Part shown: positions 1-7,570 of the stretch, piece by piece
Position numbering within the stretch: position 1 is the first letter of the stretch
Layout: every line of letters begins with the position of its first letter
Assembly (NCBI GenBank): GCA_030827515.1
Contig: JAUREI010000024.1
Span: 1-33,191 of the forward strand
Reading direction: 5' to 3'
DNA length: 33,191 nucleotides
Origin: Prosthecobacter sp.
GTDB lineage: Bacteria; Verrucomicrobiota; Verrucomicrobiia; Verrucomicrobiales; Verrucomicrobiaceae
Position numbers and translations under genes: made by a program
Notes under the pieces: generated by a model
What the model was told of the DNA's origin: nothing
Seen by the model: only the letters and a program-made list of their open reading frames with translations
Databases searched by the model: none

Positions 1-468
1 CTCGGATTTTTTCTCGCTCAGGGCGTGTTGGTCTGGCTGCTCATGCTGCCGGTCGCCCTGCTCGCTGCGGAATCGCGACCCGCCTTTCACCCGCTCGAAT
101 GGGCCGGCCTCGCACTCTGGCTGACCGGCCTCGCCGGCGAGGCACTTGCGGATGCCCAGCTCACTCGTTTCAAGCGACGACCCAACGCCGGGCTTGGCGT
201 GTGCGACGAAGGCCTCTGGAGCTGGAGCCGGCATCCCAACTACTTCTTCCAGAGCCTGCTCTGGTGGGGGCTCTTCCTCATGGCCCTGCCGTCTCCACTG
301 GGCTGGACGAGCGTTGTCGCCCCGCTCGCCATGCTGCATTTCCTGCTGAACGTCACCGGCATTCCGCTCACCGAAAAACTGTCGCTCGAACGCCGCGGCG
401 AGGCCTACCGCGCCTACCAGCGCCGAACCAGCCCCTTCCTCCCCCGACCTCCGCATCGCGACCCCTGA
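1..468 (+). CDS. DUF1295 (steroid 5-alpha-reductase-like) membrane protein, 5' end outside window
   Basis: The reading frame is open from base 1, so the gene starts upstream of the window; 155 codons are visible. The protein is hydrophobic with several membrane segments. The segment around GLWSWSRHPNYF, followed by a hydrophobic stretch and the ending RRGEAYRAYQRRTSPFLP, is typical of the C-terminal half of DUF1295 proteins, relatives of steroid 5-alpha-reductases and isoprenylcysteine methyltransferases. These are presumed NAD(P)H-dependent reductases of lipid or steroid-like substrates in the inner membrane; the substrate here is unknown. The next gene starts 4 bases after the stop, so it is probably cotranscribed with the photolyase, a neighbourhood known for this family. 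Confidence 0.85.
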   Translation, partial: LGFFLAQGVLVWLLMLPVALLAAESRPAFHPLEWAGLALWLTGLAGEALADAQLTRFKRRPNAGLGVCDEGLWSWSRHPNYFFQSLLWWGLFLMALPSPLGWTSVVAPLAMLHFLLNVTGIPLTEKLSLERRGEAYRAYQRRTSPFLPRPPHRDP

Positions 469-472
469 GCCC

Positions 473-2005
473 ATGCGCCGCCTCATCCTTGTGCTGGGCG
501 ACCAGCTCGACGCCCGTTCCGCCGCCTTCGACGGTTTTGACCCCGCCCAGGACGCGGTCTGGATGGCCGAGATCGCTGAAGAATCCACCAAGGTGTGGAG
601 TTCCAAACCGCGCATTGCCGTCTTCCTTGCCGCCATGCGCCACTTCCGCGAGGCCCTGCGCGAACGCGGCTGGCAGGTGGATTACCATGAGCTGGGAACG
701 CATCCGAACTTCACTGCCGCACTCGCCGCCAGCGTGCAAGCGCTCCAACCGCGCGAGTTGGTCATGGTTGAGGCCGGTGAATGGGCCATCCAGCGCGCCT
801 TCGAGGACGCCGCCATCCCATTGGGGCTGCCGCTGGAGGTGCGCGAGGATCGCCACTTCTTCTGCAGCCGGGCCAACTTCGCCCGCCATGCCAGCGGTCG
901 CAAACAGCTGCGCATGGAGTTTTTTTACCGGGACATGCGCCGTCGCACCGGCGTGCTGATGGAGGGAGATCAACCCGTCGGCGGACAGTGGAACTACGAC
1001 GCCGACAACCGGGAGTCCTTTGGCCGCCATGGACCGGGGTTGCTGCCGGCACCGCGCCGCTTCGAACCCGACGCCCTCACCCGCGGCGTGCTCGCCGACG
1101 TGAAACGGCGTTTTCACGATCACCCCGGCGACCTCGCCGCCTTTGACTGGCCAGTGACCGCGCCACAGGCGCGGGAGGCGCTCGAGGACTTCATCGCCCA
1201 TCGCCTGGCGGATTTTGGCCGTTATCAGGACGCTCTCTGGGAGGGCGAACCCTGGCTCTACCATTCGCGCCTGAGTGCGGCGATGAACCTGAAACTGCTC
1301 GACCCGCGCGAGGTGGTCGCAGCCGCCGAGCAGGCCTGGCGAGAAGGCCGCGCACCGCTGGCCGCGGCGGAGGGGTTCATTCGCCAGATCCTGGGCTGGC
1401 GCGAGTATGTGCGCGGCATTTACTGGCGCTTCATGCCGGAGTACGTCGAGCGCAATGCCCTCGCCGCCACGGCACCCCTGCCGGCCTTCTACTGGACGGG
1501 CGACACCGAATGGGCCTGCCTTCGCGACGCGCTCGGCCAGACCCTGCGACTGGGTTATGCCCATCACATCCAGCGGCTCATGGTCACCGGCCTCTTCGGC
1601 CTGCTCCTCGGCGTCGACCCGCGACGAATGCACGAATGGTATCTTGCCGTCTATGTCGACGCTGTCGAGTGGGTGGAACTTCCCAACACGCTCGGCATGT
1701 CGCAGTATGCCGACGGCGGCGTCATGGCCAGCAAACCCTATGTCGCCAGTGGTAAATATCTCCAGCGCATGGGCAACCACTGCGCGCAGTGCCGCTGTGA
1801 TCCCGGTCAGTCGACGGGCCCGCGTGCCTGCCCCTTCACCACCCTCTACTGGGATTTCCTGCTGCGCCACGAACCCGCGCTGCGCGGCAACCCGCGCATG
1901 ACGATGCAGCTGCGCAACCTGTCGCGCCTCGATACCGACAAGCGCGCCGCGATCCGGGGGCAGGCCGACCTCCTGCGCGACCGGCTTGCCTCCTCACCGC
2001 CATGA
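473..2005 (+). CDS. Iron-sulfur bacterial cryptochrome/(6-4)-type photolyase (FeS-BCP)
   Basis: This 510-residue protein belongs to the photolyase-related family COG3046, whose best known member is Agrobacterium PhrB, a FAD and [4Fe-4S] enzyme that repairs (6-4) photoproducts in light. The N-terminus (MRRLILVLGDQLD) is the family start. Four cysteines fit the cluster ligands: C349, C437, C440 and C453, each one residue below the PhrB positions I recall (350, 438, 441, 454). The His pair H364-H365 in YAHHIQRLM matches the (6-4) active-site histidines. An extra Cys, C442, lies nearby. Full length suggests a working repair enzyme or photoreceptor; which one cannot be told from sequence. The stop overlaps the tspO start by 4 bases. 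Confidence 0.95.
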   Translation: MRRLILVLGDQLDARSAAFDGFDPAQDAVWMAEIAEESTKVWSSKPRIAVFLAAMRHFREALRERGWQVDYHELGTHPNFTAALAASVQALQPRELVMVEAGEWAIQRAFEDAAIPLGLPLEVREDRHFFCSRANFARHASGRKQLRMEFFYRDMRRRTGVLMEGDQPVGGQWNYDADNRESFGRHGPGLLPAPRRFEPDALTRGVLADVKRRFHDHPGDLAAFDWPVTAPQAREALEDFIAHRLADFGRYQDALWEGEPWLYHSRLSAAMNLKLLDPREVVAAAEQAWREGRAPLAAAEGFIRQILGWREYVRGIYWRFMPEYVERNALAATAPLPAFYWTGDTEWACLRDALGQTLRLGYAHHIQRLMVTGLFGLLLGVDPRRMHEWYLAVYVDAVEWVELPNTLGMSQYADGGVMASKPYVASGKYLQRMGNHCAQCRCDPGQSTGPRACPFTTLYWDFLLRHEPALRGNPRMTMQLRNLSRLDTDKRAAIRGQADLLRDRLASSPP

Positions 2006-2481
2006 ATCCGCCCAACCCCTCCCGCTCCATCGCAGCCTACGCGGCCCTGCTCGCGCTCACCTTCGCCGCACCGGCCGTCGCCGCCTTTTTCCCGGGTCCG
2101 GGCGAATGGTATGCCGGCCTGACCAAACCCGCTTGGAATCCCCCGGGCTGGGTCTTCGGCCCGGTGTGGACGCTGCTTTACCTTCTCATGGCGACCGCCG
2201 CCTGGCGGGTTTGGCGCCGCACCGGTCTGGTTTCCCGGCCGATGACGCTCTACTTCCTCCAGCTCGCCCTCAATGCCGCCTGGACGCCGGTGTTCTTCGG
2301 CGCCCGCGCCATCACCCCGGCCCTGATTGTCCTGCTCGTCCTTTTCGCGGCCATTGTGGCCACCCTTGACGCCTTTCGGCGCGTGGATCGCGCGGCCGCC
2401 TGGCTGCTGGCGCCGTATCTTGCCTGGTCCGGCTTCGCCACCTTTCTCAACTTCACCCTCTGGCGCCTCAATCCTCCATGA
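2002..2481 (+). CDS. tspO: TspO/MBR family tryptophan-rich sensory protein
   Basis: At 159 residues this has the usual TspO length with about five membrane helices. The family signature is clear: TKPAWNPPGWVFGPVWTLLY at residues 41-60, and later NAAWTPVFFGARAI. TspO proteins bind porphyrins and, in Rhodobacter, modulate photopigment and tetrapyrrole gene expression with light and oxygen. The gene overlaps the photolyase stop by ATGA (2002-2005), and its own stop overlaps the next start in the same way, so translation is probably coupled. The setting next to a flavin photolyase suggests a role in light or oxidative stress (inference). Confidence 0.93.
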   Translation: MNPPNPSRSIAAYAALLALTFAAPAVAAFFPGPGEWYAGLTKPAWNPPGWVFGPVWTLLYLLMATAAWRVWRRTGLVSRPMTLYFLQLALNAAWTPVFFGARAITPALIVLLVLFAAIVATLDAFRRVDRAAAWLLAPYLAWSGFATFLNFTLWRLNPP

Positions 2482-3311
2482 CAGCTCAAACCTGGTTCCT
2501 CACCGGCTGCTCCAGCGGCCTGGGCCGCGCCCTCGCCGAAGCCGCTCTTGACGCCGGGCAGCGCGTCGTCGCGACGGCCCGGGACGTCCGCCAACTCGCC
2601 GATCTTGAGCGACCGGGCCAATGCGCGGTCTTCGCCCTCGACGTCACCGAACCGGCGGAAGTGGCCCGCGTCGTCGCCGAAGCTGAGTCACTCTGGGACG
2701 GGCTTGATGTGGTCGTCAACAACGCCGGATACGGCCTTCTGGGAGCCGTTGAGGAATGCACCGACGATCAGGTGCGACGCTGCTTTGAAACCCACTTCTT
2801 TGGCCCTCTCAACGTCCTGCGTGCAGCCCTGCCGGGCATGCGGGCACGCCGACGCGGTCACATTGTCCAGGTCGGTGCCGCGGCGGCCGTGTCGAACTAC
2901 GCCGGGTTCGGGGCCTATGGCGGCGCCAAGGCGGCGCTTGAGCGGATGAGCGACAGCCTGCGGCTCGAGCTCGCCCCAATCGGCATCCGCGTCACCACCC
3001 TCGTGCCCGGCCCCTTCCGGACCGGCTTCATCGCCCGCGGCCTGGAACGTGCGTCCGGTGCCATCGACGCTTATGCCGGTGGGCCGGCCGCCAAGTTCGG
3101 GCGTCTGCTCGATTCCGTGGACGGACGCCAGCCTGGCGATCCGGTGCGCGCTGCACGCGCCGTGGTTGGGCGCATCCTCGCCGGCGATGCCCCCGCACGC
3201 CTGCCGCTCGGAGGGTATCTCGTGAAAAAATGGCGTGACCAGGCCGCCCTGCTGCTGCGCGAGGCCGAGCAGGAACAGGCCTGGGCTGCCGCCGCCGACG
3301 CTCCAGTCTGA
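2478..3311 (+). CDS. Short-chain dehydrogenase/reductase family protein lacking the usual catalytic Ser
   Basis: A 277-residue classical SDR Rossmann protein. The cofactor motif TGCSSGLG lies at residues 9-16, NNAG at 81-84, the structural Asn at about 112, and the YxxxK pair is Y147/K151. By alignment to the usual 'IVNISS' strand, the catalytic Ser should be 13 residues before the Tyr, at position 134. The sequence there reads HIVQVGAAAAVS, giving Ala at 134 and Gly at 133. Catalysis may therefore be altered, or a neighbouring Ser (S139) may substitute. Substrate unknown. It overlaps tspO by 4 bases and precedes the DUF2256 gene by 3 bases, so it is part of the photolyase operon. Confidence 0.88.
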   Translation: MTAQTWFLTGCSSGLGRALAEAALDAGQRVVATARDVRQLADLERPGQCAVFALDVTEPAEVARVVAEAESLWDGLDVVVNNAGYGLLGAVEECTDDQVRRCFETHFFGPLNVLRAALPGMRARRRGHIVQVGAAAAVSNYAGFGAYGGAKAALERMSDSLRLELAPIGIRVTTLVPGPFRTGFIARGLERASGAIDAYAGGPAAKFGRLLDSVDGRQPGDPVRAARAVVGRILAGDAPARLPLGGYLVKKWRDQAALLLREAEQEQAWAAAADAPV

Positions 3312-3314
3312 ATC

Positions 3315-3479
3315 ATGCGCGGGATTCGCAAAGAGCATCTGCCCGAGAAAACCTGCCCGGTCTGCAACCGACCTTTCCGCTGGCGGAAAAAATGGGCGCG
3401 TGACTGGGAGCAGGTGCGCTGCTGCAGCGAACGCTGCCGCCGCGCGCAGCAACGAGGCAGGCTCAACCCTTCTTTTTGA
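3315..3479 (+). CDS. DUF2256 small zinc-finger-like protein (54 aa)
   Basis: A short gene starting ATG at 3315, 3 bases after the dehydrogenase stop. The translation begins [21 protein letters not shown], continues [22 protein letters not shown], and ends RLNPSF. A CxxC pair (C14, C17) and a second Cys group (C36, C37, C41) with a very basic middle are the hallmark of DUF2256, a small family that commonly neighbours, or is fused to, cryptochrome/photolyase proteins. It is probably a zinc-binding, possibly nucleic-acid-binding partner of the photolyase; its function is not established. Its last 17 bases overlap the 3' end of the convergent gene on the other strand (3463-3479). Confidence 0.9.
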   Translation: MRGIRKEHLPEKTCPVCNRPFRWRKKWARDWEQVRCCSERCRRAQQRGRLNPSF

Positions 3480-4095
3480 AGAGGCGCTTGAAAAAGCTGC
3501 CCTTGCCTGCTTCCTCGCCACTGGGCGCCTCGGGGGCCGGTGTCGGCGAAGTCGGGGCCGCCGGGGTGGGGGCAAACCGGGACGGCGCCTGCCCCGCACC
3601 TGCCGGGAGGGCGGGACCTGACGGGGCGGCGCGATGGGTGAAGTCGATCGCCTCGGGACGCAGCGTCGGACTCTGGCTCAGGTTGACGACCTTTGGCGAC
3701 AGCGCCTTGCCGTTTTTGTCATACTCATGGACGATGCGCTGGAAAACCACCCCGCCCAGATCGGTGAGCCGATCCTCACGACGGCGTCCGAACTCGTCAT
3801 AATAGCACTGGGCGCGAGCGACGAGATTGCCGCGACCGTCGTAAATGTTGCCCTGCACAGGCTCGCCCTTCTCGTTGAGCAGGAAGACCTTCTTGGAGAC
3901 CACGGCGTTGGCCGAATTGTAGGTGGTCTCGGTCATCTCGCGAACATTCATGTCATGCACCGTCTCCGAGCGGGAATCGTCGGGGTGGTAGACCGTTCGG
4001 CCCACGATCGTCTGCGCAGCAGGGTTGGCCGCCGGGGCTGCGGCCGCCAAAAGCAGCCAGAAAATGGCAAAAATGGAGTCGCGCGCGTTCATCAA
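3463..4095 (-). CDS. Secreted protein with YD-like turns, unknown function
   Basis: A 210-residue protein with a probable Sec signal (hydrophobic [19 protein letters not shown] near residues 8-25). The middle has short turn-rich elements of the Rhs/YD kind ([12 protein letters not shown], then [12 protein letters not shown], then YDKNGKA), with about three repeats. A Pro/Ala-rich linker follows, and the end is basic ([10 protein letters not shown]). I do not recognise a named family beyond this. It is probably exported to the periplasm. The gene converges on the photolyase operon and overlaps the DUF2256 gene tail to tail by 17 bases. The 59-base gap to the GAF gene is a divergent promoter region. 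Confidence 0.75.
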   Translation of the reverse strand: MMNARDSIFAIFWLLLAAAAPAANPAAQTIVGRTVYHPDDSRSETVHDMNVREMTETTYNSANAVVSKKVFLLNEKGEPVQGNIYDGRGNLVARAQCYYDEFGRRREDRLTDLGGVVFQRIVHEYDKNGKALSPKVVNLSQSPTLRPEAIDFTHRAAPSGPALPAGAGQAPSRFAPTPAAPTSPTPAPEAPSGEEAGKGSFFKRLFKKKG

Positions 4096-4154
4096 TCCTG
4101 GAATGGTGTTCCAGTTTACTCCCCGACCGCCCGAACGCCAAGCCGTTTCCCGCC

Positions 4155-4604
4155 ATGAGTGCTCATCTCGCCAGCCTTCACCCCACCGACCCGGACTGGT
4201 CGGCCTTCCTCAACCGCGTCATTGAGGAATTCGATTGCAACACCGGCACCCTGCACCGGCTCGACGCGGCCGATCTCCACCTCAAACTGGTCGCCCACCA
4301 TGGCATTCCTCCTCAACTCATGCCGGTGATCCAGTCGATCCCGATCGGCAAGGGCATTGCCGGTGCCGCGGCGGAACGGCGCGAACCGGTCGAGCTCTGC
4401 AACCTGCAGACCGACAGCAGCGGCGTCGCCAAACCGGGCGCCAAGCAGACTCAGGTGCAGGGAAGCCTGGCCGTGCCGGTGCTCGATGGCGACCGCTTGT
4501 GCGGCACACTCGGCATCGGCAAGCTCACGGCCTACGAGTTCAATGCCGGGGAAAAGGAACGCCTGATCCAAATCGGTCGCGAAGTCGCCGCGCGACTCGC
4601 CTGA
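4155..4604 (+). CDS. GAF domain protein
   Basis: A 149-residue single GAF domain. Visible family elements are CNTGTLHRLD near residue 29, a glycine turn IGKGIAGAAAERREPV around residues 64-80, then CNLQTDSSGVAKPGAK, and GSLAVPVLDGDRLCGTLGIG. This compact, cytoplasmic version with the 'VAKPGAK' insert recurs in several phyla. It has no attached kinase, cyclase or HTH domain, so it probably senses a small molecule or redox state by itself; three Cys residues could matter. It lies 57 bases upstream of mlaE on the same strand and could be cotranscribed with it, though I see no established link to lipid transport. Confidence 0.85.
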   Translation: MSAHLASLHPTDPDWSAFLNRVIEEFDCNTGTLHRLDAADLHLKLVAHHGIPPQLMPVIQSIPIGKGIAGAAAERREPVELCNLQTDSSGVAKPGAKQTQVQGSLAVPVLDGDRLCGTLGIGKLTAYEFNAGEKERLIQIGREVAARLA

Positions 4605-4661
4605 CCTGCAGGGACTGACACGGGTTGCCATCGCCGCCGTGCGTGCCATTGTGGGCGAAGG

Positions 4662-5468
4662 ATGAATGCGCGTTTTGGACTGCTGGGCCTGCCGGGCCGC
4701 GCCCTGCTCAATTTTCTGGCCTATCTGGGTCAGCTGGGGCAGTTGTCGGCCGATCTCAGTCACTCGATTTTTCGCGGCAGCCTGCGCCTGCGCCAGATGG
4801 CGGAGCAGTTGGTGGGCATCGGCTACGGTTCGCAGGCCGTGGTGGTCGTCACCGGCGCCTTCACTGGTGCCGTGTTCACCGCCCAGTCCTACTTCAAGTT
4901 CAAGGATTTCGGGATTGAAACCACGATTGGCGGCATCGTCAGCGTCTCCCTGTGTCGCGAACTGGCGCCGGTGCTGGCCGGTCTCATGGTCACCGGCCGC
5001 GTCGGTGCCGCCATGGCCGCCGAGATCGGCACGATGAAGGTCAACGAGGAAATTGATGCCCTGAGGGTCATGGGTGTCCACCCGGTCGACTACTTGGTGC
5101 AACCACGCTTCTTCGCCATGCTGCTGTCGATGCCGTTGCTGATCGCCGAGTCCATCGTCTTCGGCCTGGCCGCCTCCGCCATTGTCGCCACCGGCGTCTT
5201 CGAAATTCCCTTCGCCTGGTTCTGGACCCATGTGGTCGATCACACCAACCACACCGACCTCATTTTCGGCATGAGCAAGGGGTTCGTCTTTGGCATCCTC
5301 ATCGTCATCATCTCCTGTCACCAGGGGCTGGCCGCCTCGAACGGCGCCGTCGGCGTCGGCCTCGGCACGACGCGCGCCGTCGTCTTCTCCTCCCTCGCCC
5401 TGCTCATCGTCAATTTCTTCCTGACGATGCTGCTGAACTTTTTCTTCCCGCTCGGCAACGCCCTCTGA
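4662..5468 (+). CDS. mlaE: MlaE-type phospholipid ABC transporter permease
   Basis: A 268-residue inner-membrane permease of the MlaE family, the core of the MlaFEDB system that moves phospholipids between inner and outer membranes. The diagnostic segment runs from about residue 120 to 150: AEIGTMKVNEEIDALRVMG, then VHPVDYLVQPRFFA. Several hydrophobic helices follow and the C-terminus is hydrophobic. The start is immediately preceded by GAAGG, which is too close for an ideal ribosome site, but no better in-frame start is visible. The ATPase gene begins 1 base after the stop, confirming an operon. Length is normal for the family. Confidence 0.95.
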   Translation: MNARFGLLGLPGRALLNFLAYLGQLGQLSADLSHSIFRGSLRLRQMAEQLVGIGYGSQAVVVVTGAFTGAVFTAQSYFKFKDFGIETTIGGIVSVSLCRELAPVLAGLMVTGRVGAAMAAEIGTMKVNEEIDALRVMGVHPVDYLVQPRFFAMLLSMPLLIAESIVFGLAASAIVATGVFEIPFAWFWTHVVDHTNHTDLIFGMSKGFVFGILIVIISCHQGLAASNGAVGVGLGTTRAVVFSSLALLIVNFFLTMLLNFFFPLGNAL

Positions 5469-5469
5469 G

Positions 5470-6234
5470 ATGACCGAGACTGACTCCAGCCCCCCCTTCA
5501 TCCGCGTCACCGGACTGCGCAAGAGCTTCGGCACGCAAAAGATCCTGCAGGGCGTCGACCTCGACATCTGCCATGGCGAGACCCTCGTGCTCATCGGTCC
5601 CAGCGGCGAGGGCAAGAGTGTCCTGCTCAAGCACATCATCGGACTGCTTCACCCCGACGGCGGGCAGGTCGAACTGGATGGCGTCAACTTGTCCGAGATG
5701 AGCGAGCGCCAGCTTTTGGTCGCGCGCCGGCGCATGGGATATCTGTTCCAGAACGCCGCCCTGTTCGCCAGCCTGACCGTCGCCGAAAACGTCGCCTTCC
5801 CCCTGCGCGAAGCGGGCGTGCGCGATCCTGGGGTGCTGGCCGAGCGGGTGCACGAAGCGCTGGATCTGGTCGAACTGTCCGCCCACAAGGACAAGATGCC
5901 GATCAATCTCTCCGGCGGGATGCGCAAGCGCGTCGGCATCGCCCGCGCCATCATCACCCGGCCGGAGTGCATCCTCTACGACGAACCCACCGCCGGCCTC
6001 GACCCGGTGGTCACCGACGTCATCGACCACATGATCCAGCGCATGCAGAAGCACTTTCGCGTCACCAGCGTGGTCATCACCCACGACATGAACAGCGTCT
6101 TCCGCATCGCCGACCGCGTCGTCATGCTCAAGAACGGCGTTGTCAGCTTCAACGGCACGCCGGAGCAGTTGCGCGGCTCGCCCGACCCCGAAATCCAGAA
6201 CTTCATCGCCGGCCGTTCCGGCATCACCGCCTGA
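5470..6234 (+). CDS. mlaF: MlaF-type phospholipid ABC transporter ATPase
   Basis: A 254-residue ABC ATPase. The Walker A motif is GPSGEGKS at residues 43-50, the signature LSGGM at 147-151, Walker B ILYDEP at 168-173, and the switch His H205 is in VVITHD. The Glu in GPSGEGKS and the signature variant SGGMRKR are usual for MlaF relatives. It powers the MlaE permease at the cytoplasmic face. It sits between mlaE and mlaD with gaps of 1 and 5 bases. Confidence 0.95.
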   Translation: MTETDSSPPFIRVTGLRKSFGTQKILQGVDLDICHGETLVLIGPSGEGKSVLLKHIIGLLHPDGGQVELDGVNLSEMSERQLLVARRRMGYLFQNAALFASLTVAENVAFPLREAGVRDPGVLAERVHEALDLVELSAHKDKMPINLSGGMRKRVGIARAIITRPECILYDEPTAGLDPVVTDVIDHMIQRMQKHFRVTSVVITHDMNSVFRIADRVVMLKNGVVSFNGTPEQLRGSPDPEIQNFIAGRSGITA

Positions 6235-6239
6235 CCCTC

Positions 6240-7289
6240 ATGCAGTCTGAACGCAAAACCGAAATCCTCGTCGGCCTCTTTCTCTTTGTCGGCATGCTCA
6301 TGCTCGGCGGCGTCGTCCTGCAGTTCGGCGGGCTGCATGAGTGGTTCGCCGACACCTACAACCTGCGCGTCGCCTTCCCCAATGCGGCCGGCATTCGTGA
6401 AGGGTCACCCGTCTACCTTGGCGGCTCCAAGGTGGGCAAGGTCGTCCGCCACCCGCAGCTCAACGAGACATTCACCGGCATTCTCGTCGATCTGAAAATA
6501 CGTGATGACGTCGACATCCCCGCCGACTCGATCTTTGCCATCGGCTCGGCCGGTCTCATGGGCGATGCGCTTGTTGAAATCCGCCCGGGCAGTGGAGAAA
6601 GCACGGTCTTTCTGTCCCATGATCAAACCGAGGTCATCGAAGGCGCCAAGTCCGGCGGCCTGGCCGATCTGCAGAGCACGGCGGAACAGGTGGGACGCAA
6701 GGTCGATGTCGTCCTCGACGACCTGCGTATCGCGCTCAAGGATGTTCGCGAGGCCGTCGCCAAGATCAACCATGACGCTCTGAGTGACGAGACCGTTGGC
6801 GACTTCAAGGAGAGCATGCGCCACCTCAGCCAGACGCTGACCAGAGTTGACGAGAAAGTATTGGGTGAGGACAACGCGGGGGAATTGAAGGCCGCCCTGG
6901 CCGACCTGCGCGCGGGTGCCGCCAGTTTCAAGACGGCCGCCGGCAACGCCGAAGCCGGCAGCGCCAAGATCGGCCCGCTGATCGACCGTCTCGACCCTGC
7001 GGTCGCCCGTGCCGACCGGGTCATGGCCACAGCCGAGGAGGCGCTGAAATCCGTCAAATCGGCGGCCGACAGCTTTGCCGTCACCGCCCGCCACTTGCAG
7101 TCGGGCGAAGGGCTGTTGGGTGCCCTGGTTCACGACGCGGAACTGAAGACCGACCTCAAGGACCTGATCGCCAACATGAAGCGCAACGGTGTGCTGTTTT
7201 ATCGTGACAGCGCCACCCGTGAACGCGAGCGCGCGGATGAGAAGGCCTCCCCGAAGTCGGCGCCGAGACTGCCCTACCTGGGCCGTTGA
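6240..7289 (+). CDS. mlaD: MlaD-type MCE domain substrate-binding protein
   Basis: I choose the ATG at 6240 because the 349-residue product then begins MQSERKTEILVGLFLFVG, the classic MCE start: a short cytoplasmic tail and one membrane helix at about residues 9-26. The MCE domain follows at about 39-117, with NAAGIREGSPVYLGGSKVG and FAIGSAGLMGDALVEIRPG. The remaining 230 residues are Ala/Asp/Lys-rich and predicted helical or coiled coil (repeated LADL and VDVVLDDL patterns), longer than E. coli MlaD (183 residues). It should form the periplasmic ring that hands lipids to partners. No mlaC or mlaB is adjacent, so the long helical tail may form the periplasmic path itself (inference). Confidence 0.93.
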   Translation: MQSERKTEILVGLFLFVGMLMLGGVVLQFGGLHEWFADTYNLRVAFPNAAGIREGSPVYLGGSKVGKVVRHPQLNETFTGILVDLKIRDDVDIPADSIFAIGSAGLMGDALVEIRPGSGESTVFLSHDQTEVIEGAKSGGLADLQSTAEQVGRKVDVVLDDLRIALKDVREAVAKINHDALSDETVGDFKESMRHLSQTLTRVDEKVLGEDNAGELKAALADLRAGAASFKTAAGNAEAGSAKIGPLIDRLDPAVARADRVMATAEEALKSVKSAADSFAVTARHLQSGEGLLGALVHDAELKTDLKDLIANMKRNGVLFYRDSATRERERADEKASPKSAPRLPYLGR

Positions 7290-7292
7290 ACC

Positions 7293-7529
7293 TCAGTTGA
7301 GGTCCGTGCTCAGGACCGAGTGCGGGGCTCTCAGCGCCAGCTCGCGCGCTTGAGCCACCACCCGCACCGGGGTGGCGTCGAACAGGTAGGCATGACAACT
7401 CGGGCAGGTGATTGCACGCGCCACAATGATTGAGCCACAGCCTTCGCACACCTTGTACTGTTCGGGCTGGCTGGCGATCTTTTCGGCCTGCTTGAGCCGC
7501 TGGTCCTGGGATTCGTCCGGGGAACTCAT
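7293..7529 (-). CDS. Small zinc-ribbon protein (78 aa)
   Basis: The chosen start is the ATG whose complement is at 7527-7529, because GGAGAG lies just upstream on the minus strand and the longer frame runs into the permease-lipocalin gene. The product has an acidic/polar N-terminus and a four-cysteine zinc ribbon, CEGCGSIIVARAITCPSCHAY (CxxC, 11 residues, CxxC). A short hydrophilic tail follows. Function unknown; such ribbons often bind RNA, DNA or protein. It follows the ABC permease gene by 41 bases on the same strand and converges on mlaD with 3 bases between the stops. Confidence 0.8.
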   Translation of the reverse strand: MSSPDESQDQRLKQAEKIASQPEQYKVCEGCGSIIVARAITCPSCHAYLFDATPVRVVAQARELALRAPHSVLSTDLN

Positions 7530-7570
7530 TCTCTCCACTTCATACGCCAGCCGGGGCCAAACGCAACGAA

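Noticed and set aside
4116-5639. Long minus-strand frame over the GAF and mlaE genes
   Set aside because: It is antisense to well-conserved mlaE and GAF domains, and its own translation is low-complexity (HGGTD, EDDGA) without recognisable domains.
5967-6239. An in-frame N-terminal extension of mlaD
   Set aside because: The extra 91 codons lie inside mlaF in another frame and are Arg/His-rich; the ATG at 6240 gives the standard MCE membrane-anchor start.
7289-7304. ACCTCA-GT-TGAGGT palindrome between mlaD and the zinc-ribbon gene as a bidirectional terminator
   Set aside because: The loop is only 2 bases and there is no T run on either side. It overlaps the stop codon of the minus-strand gene and may be chance.
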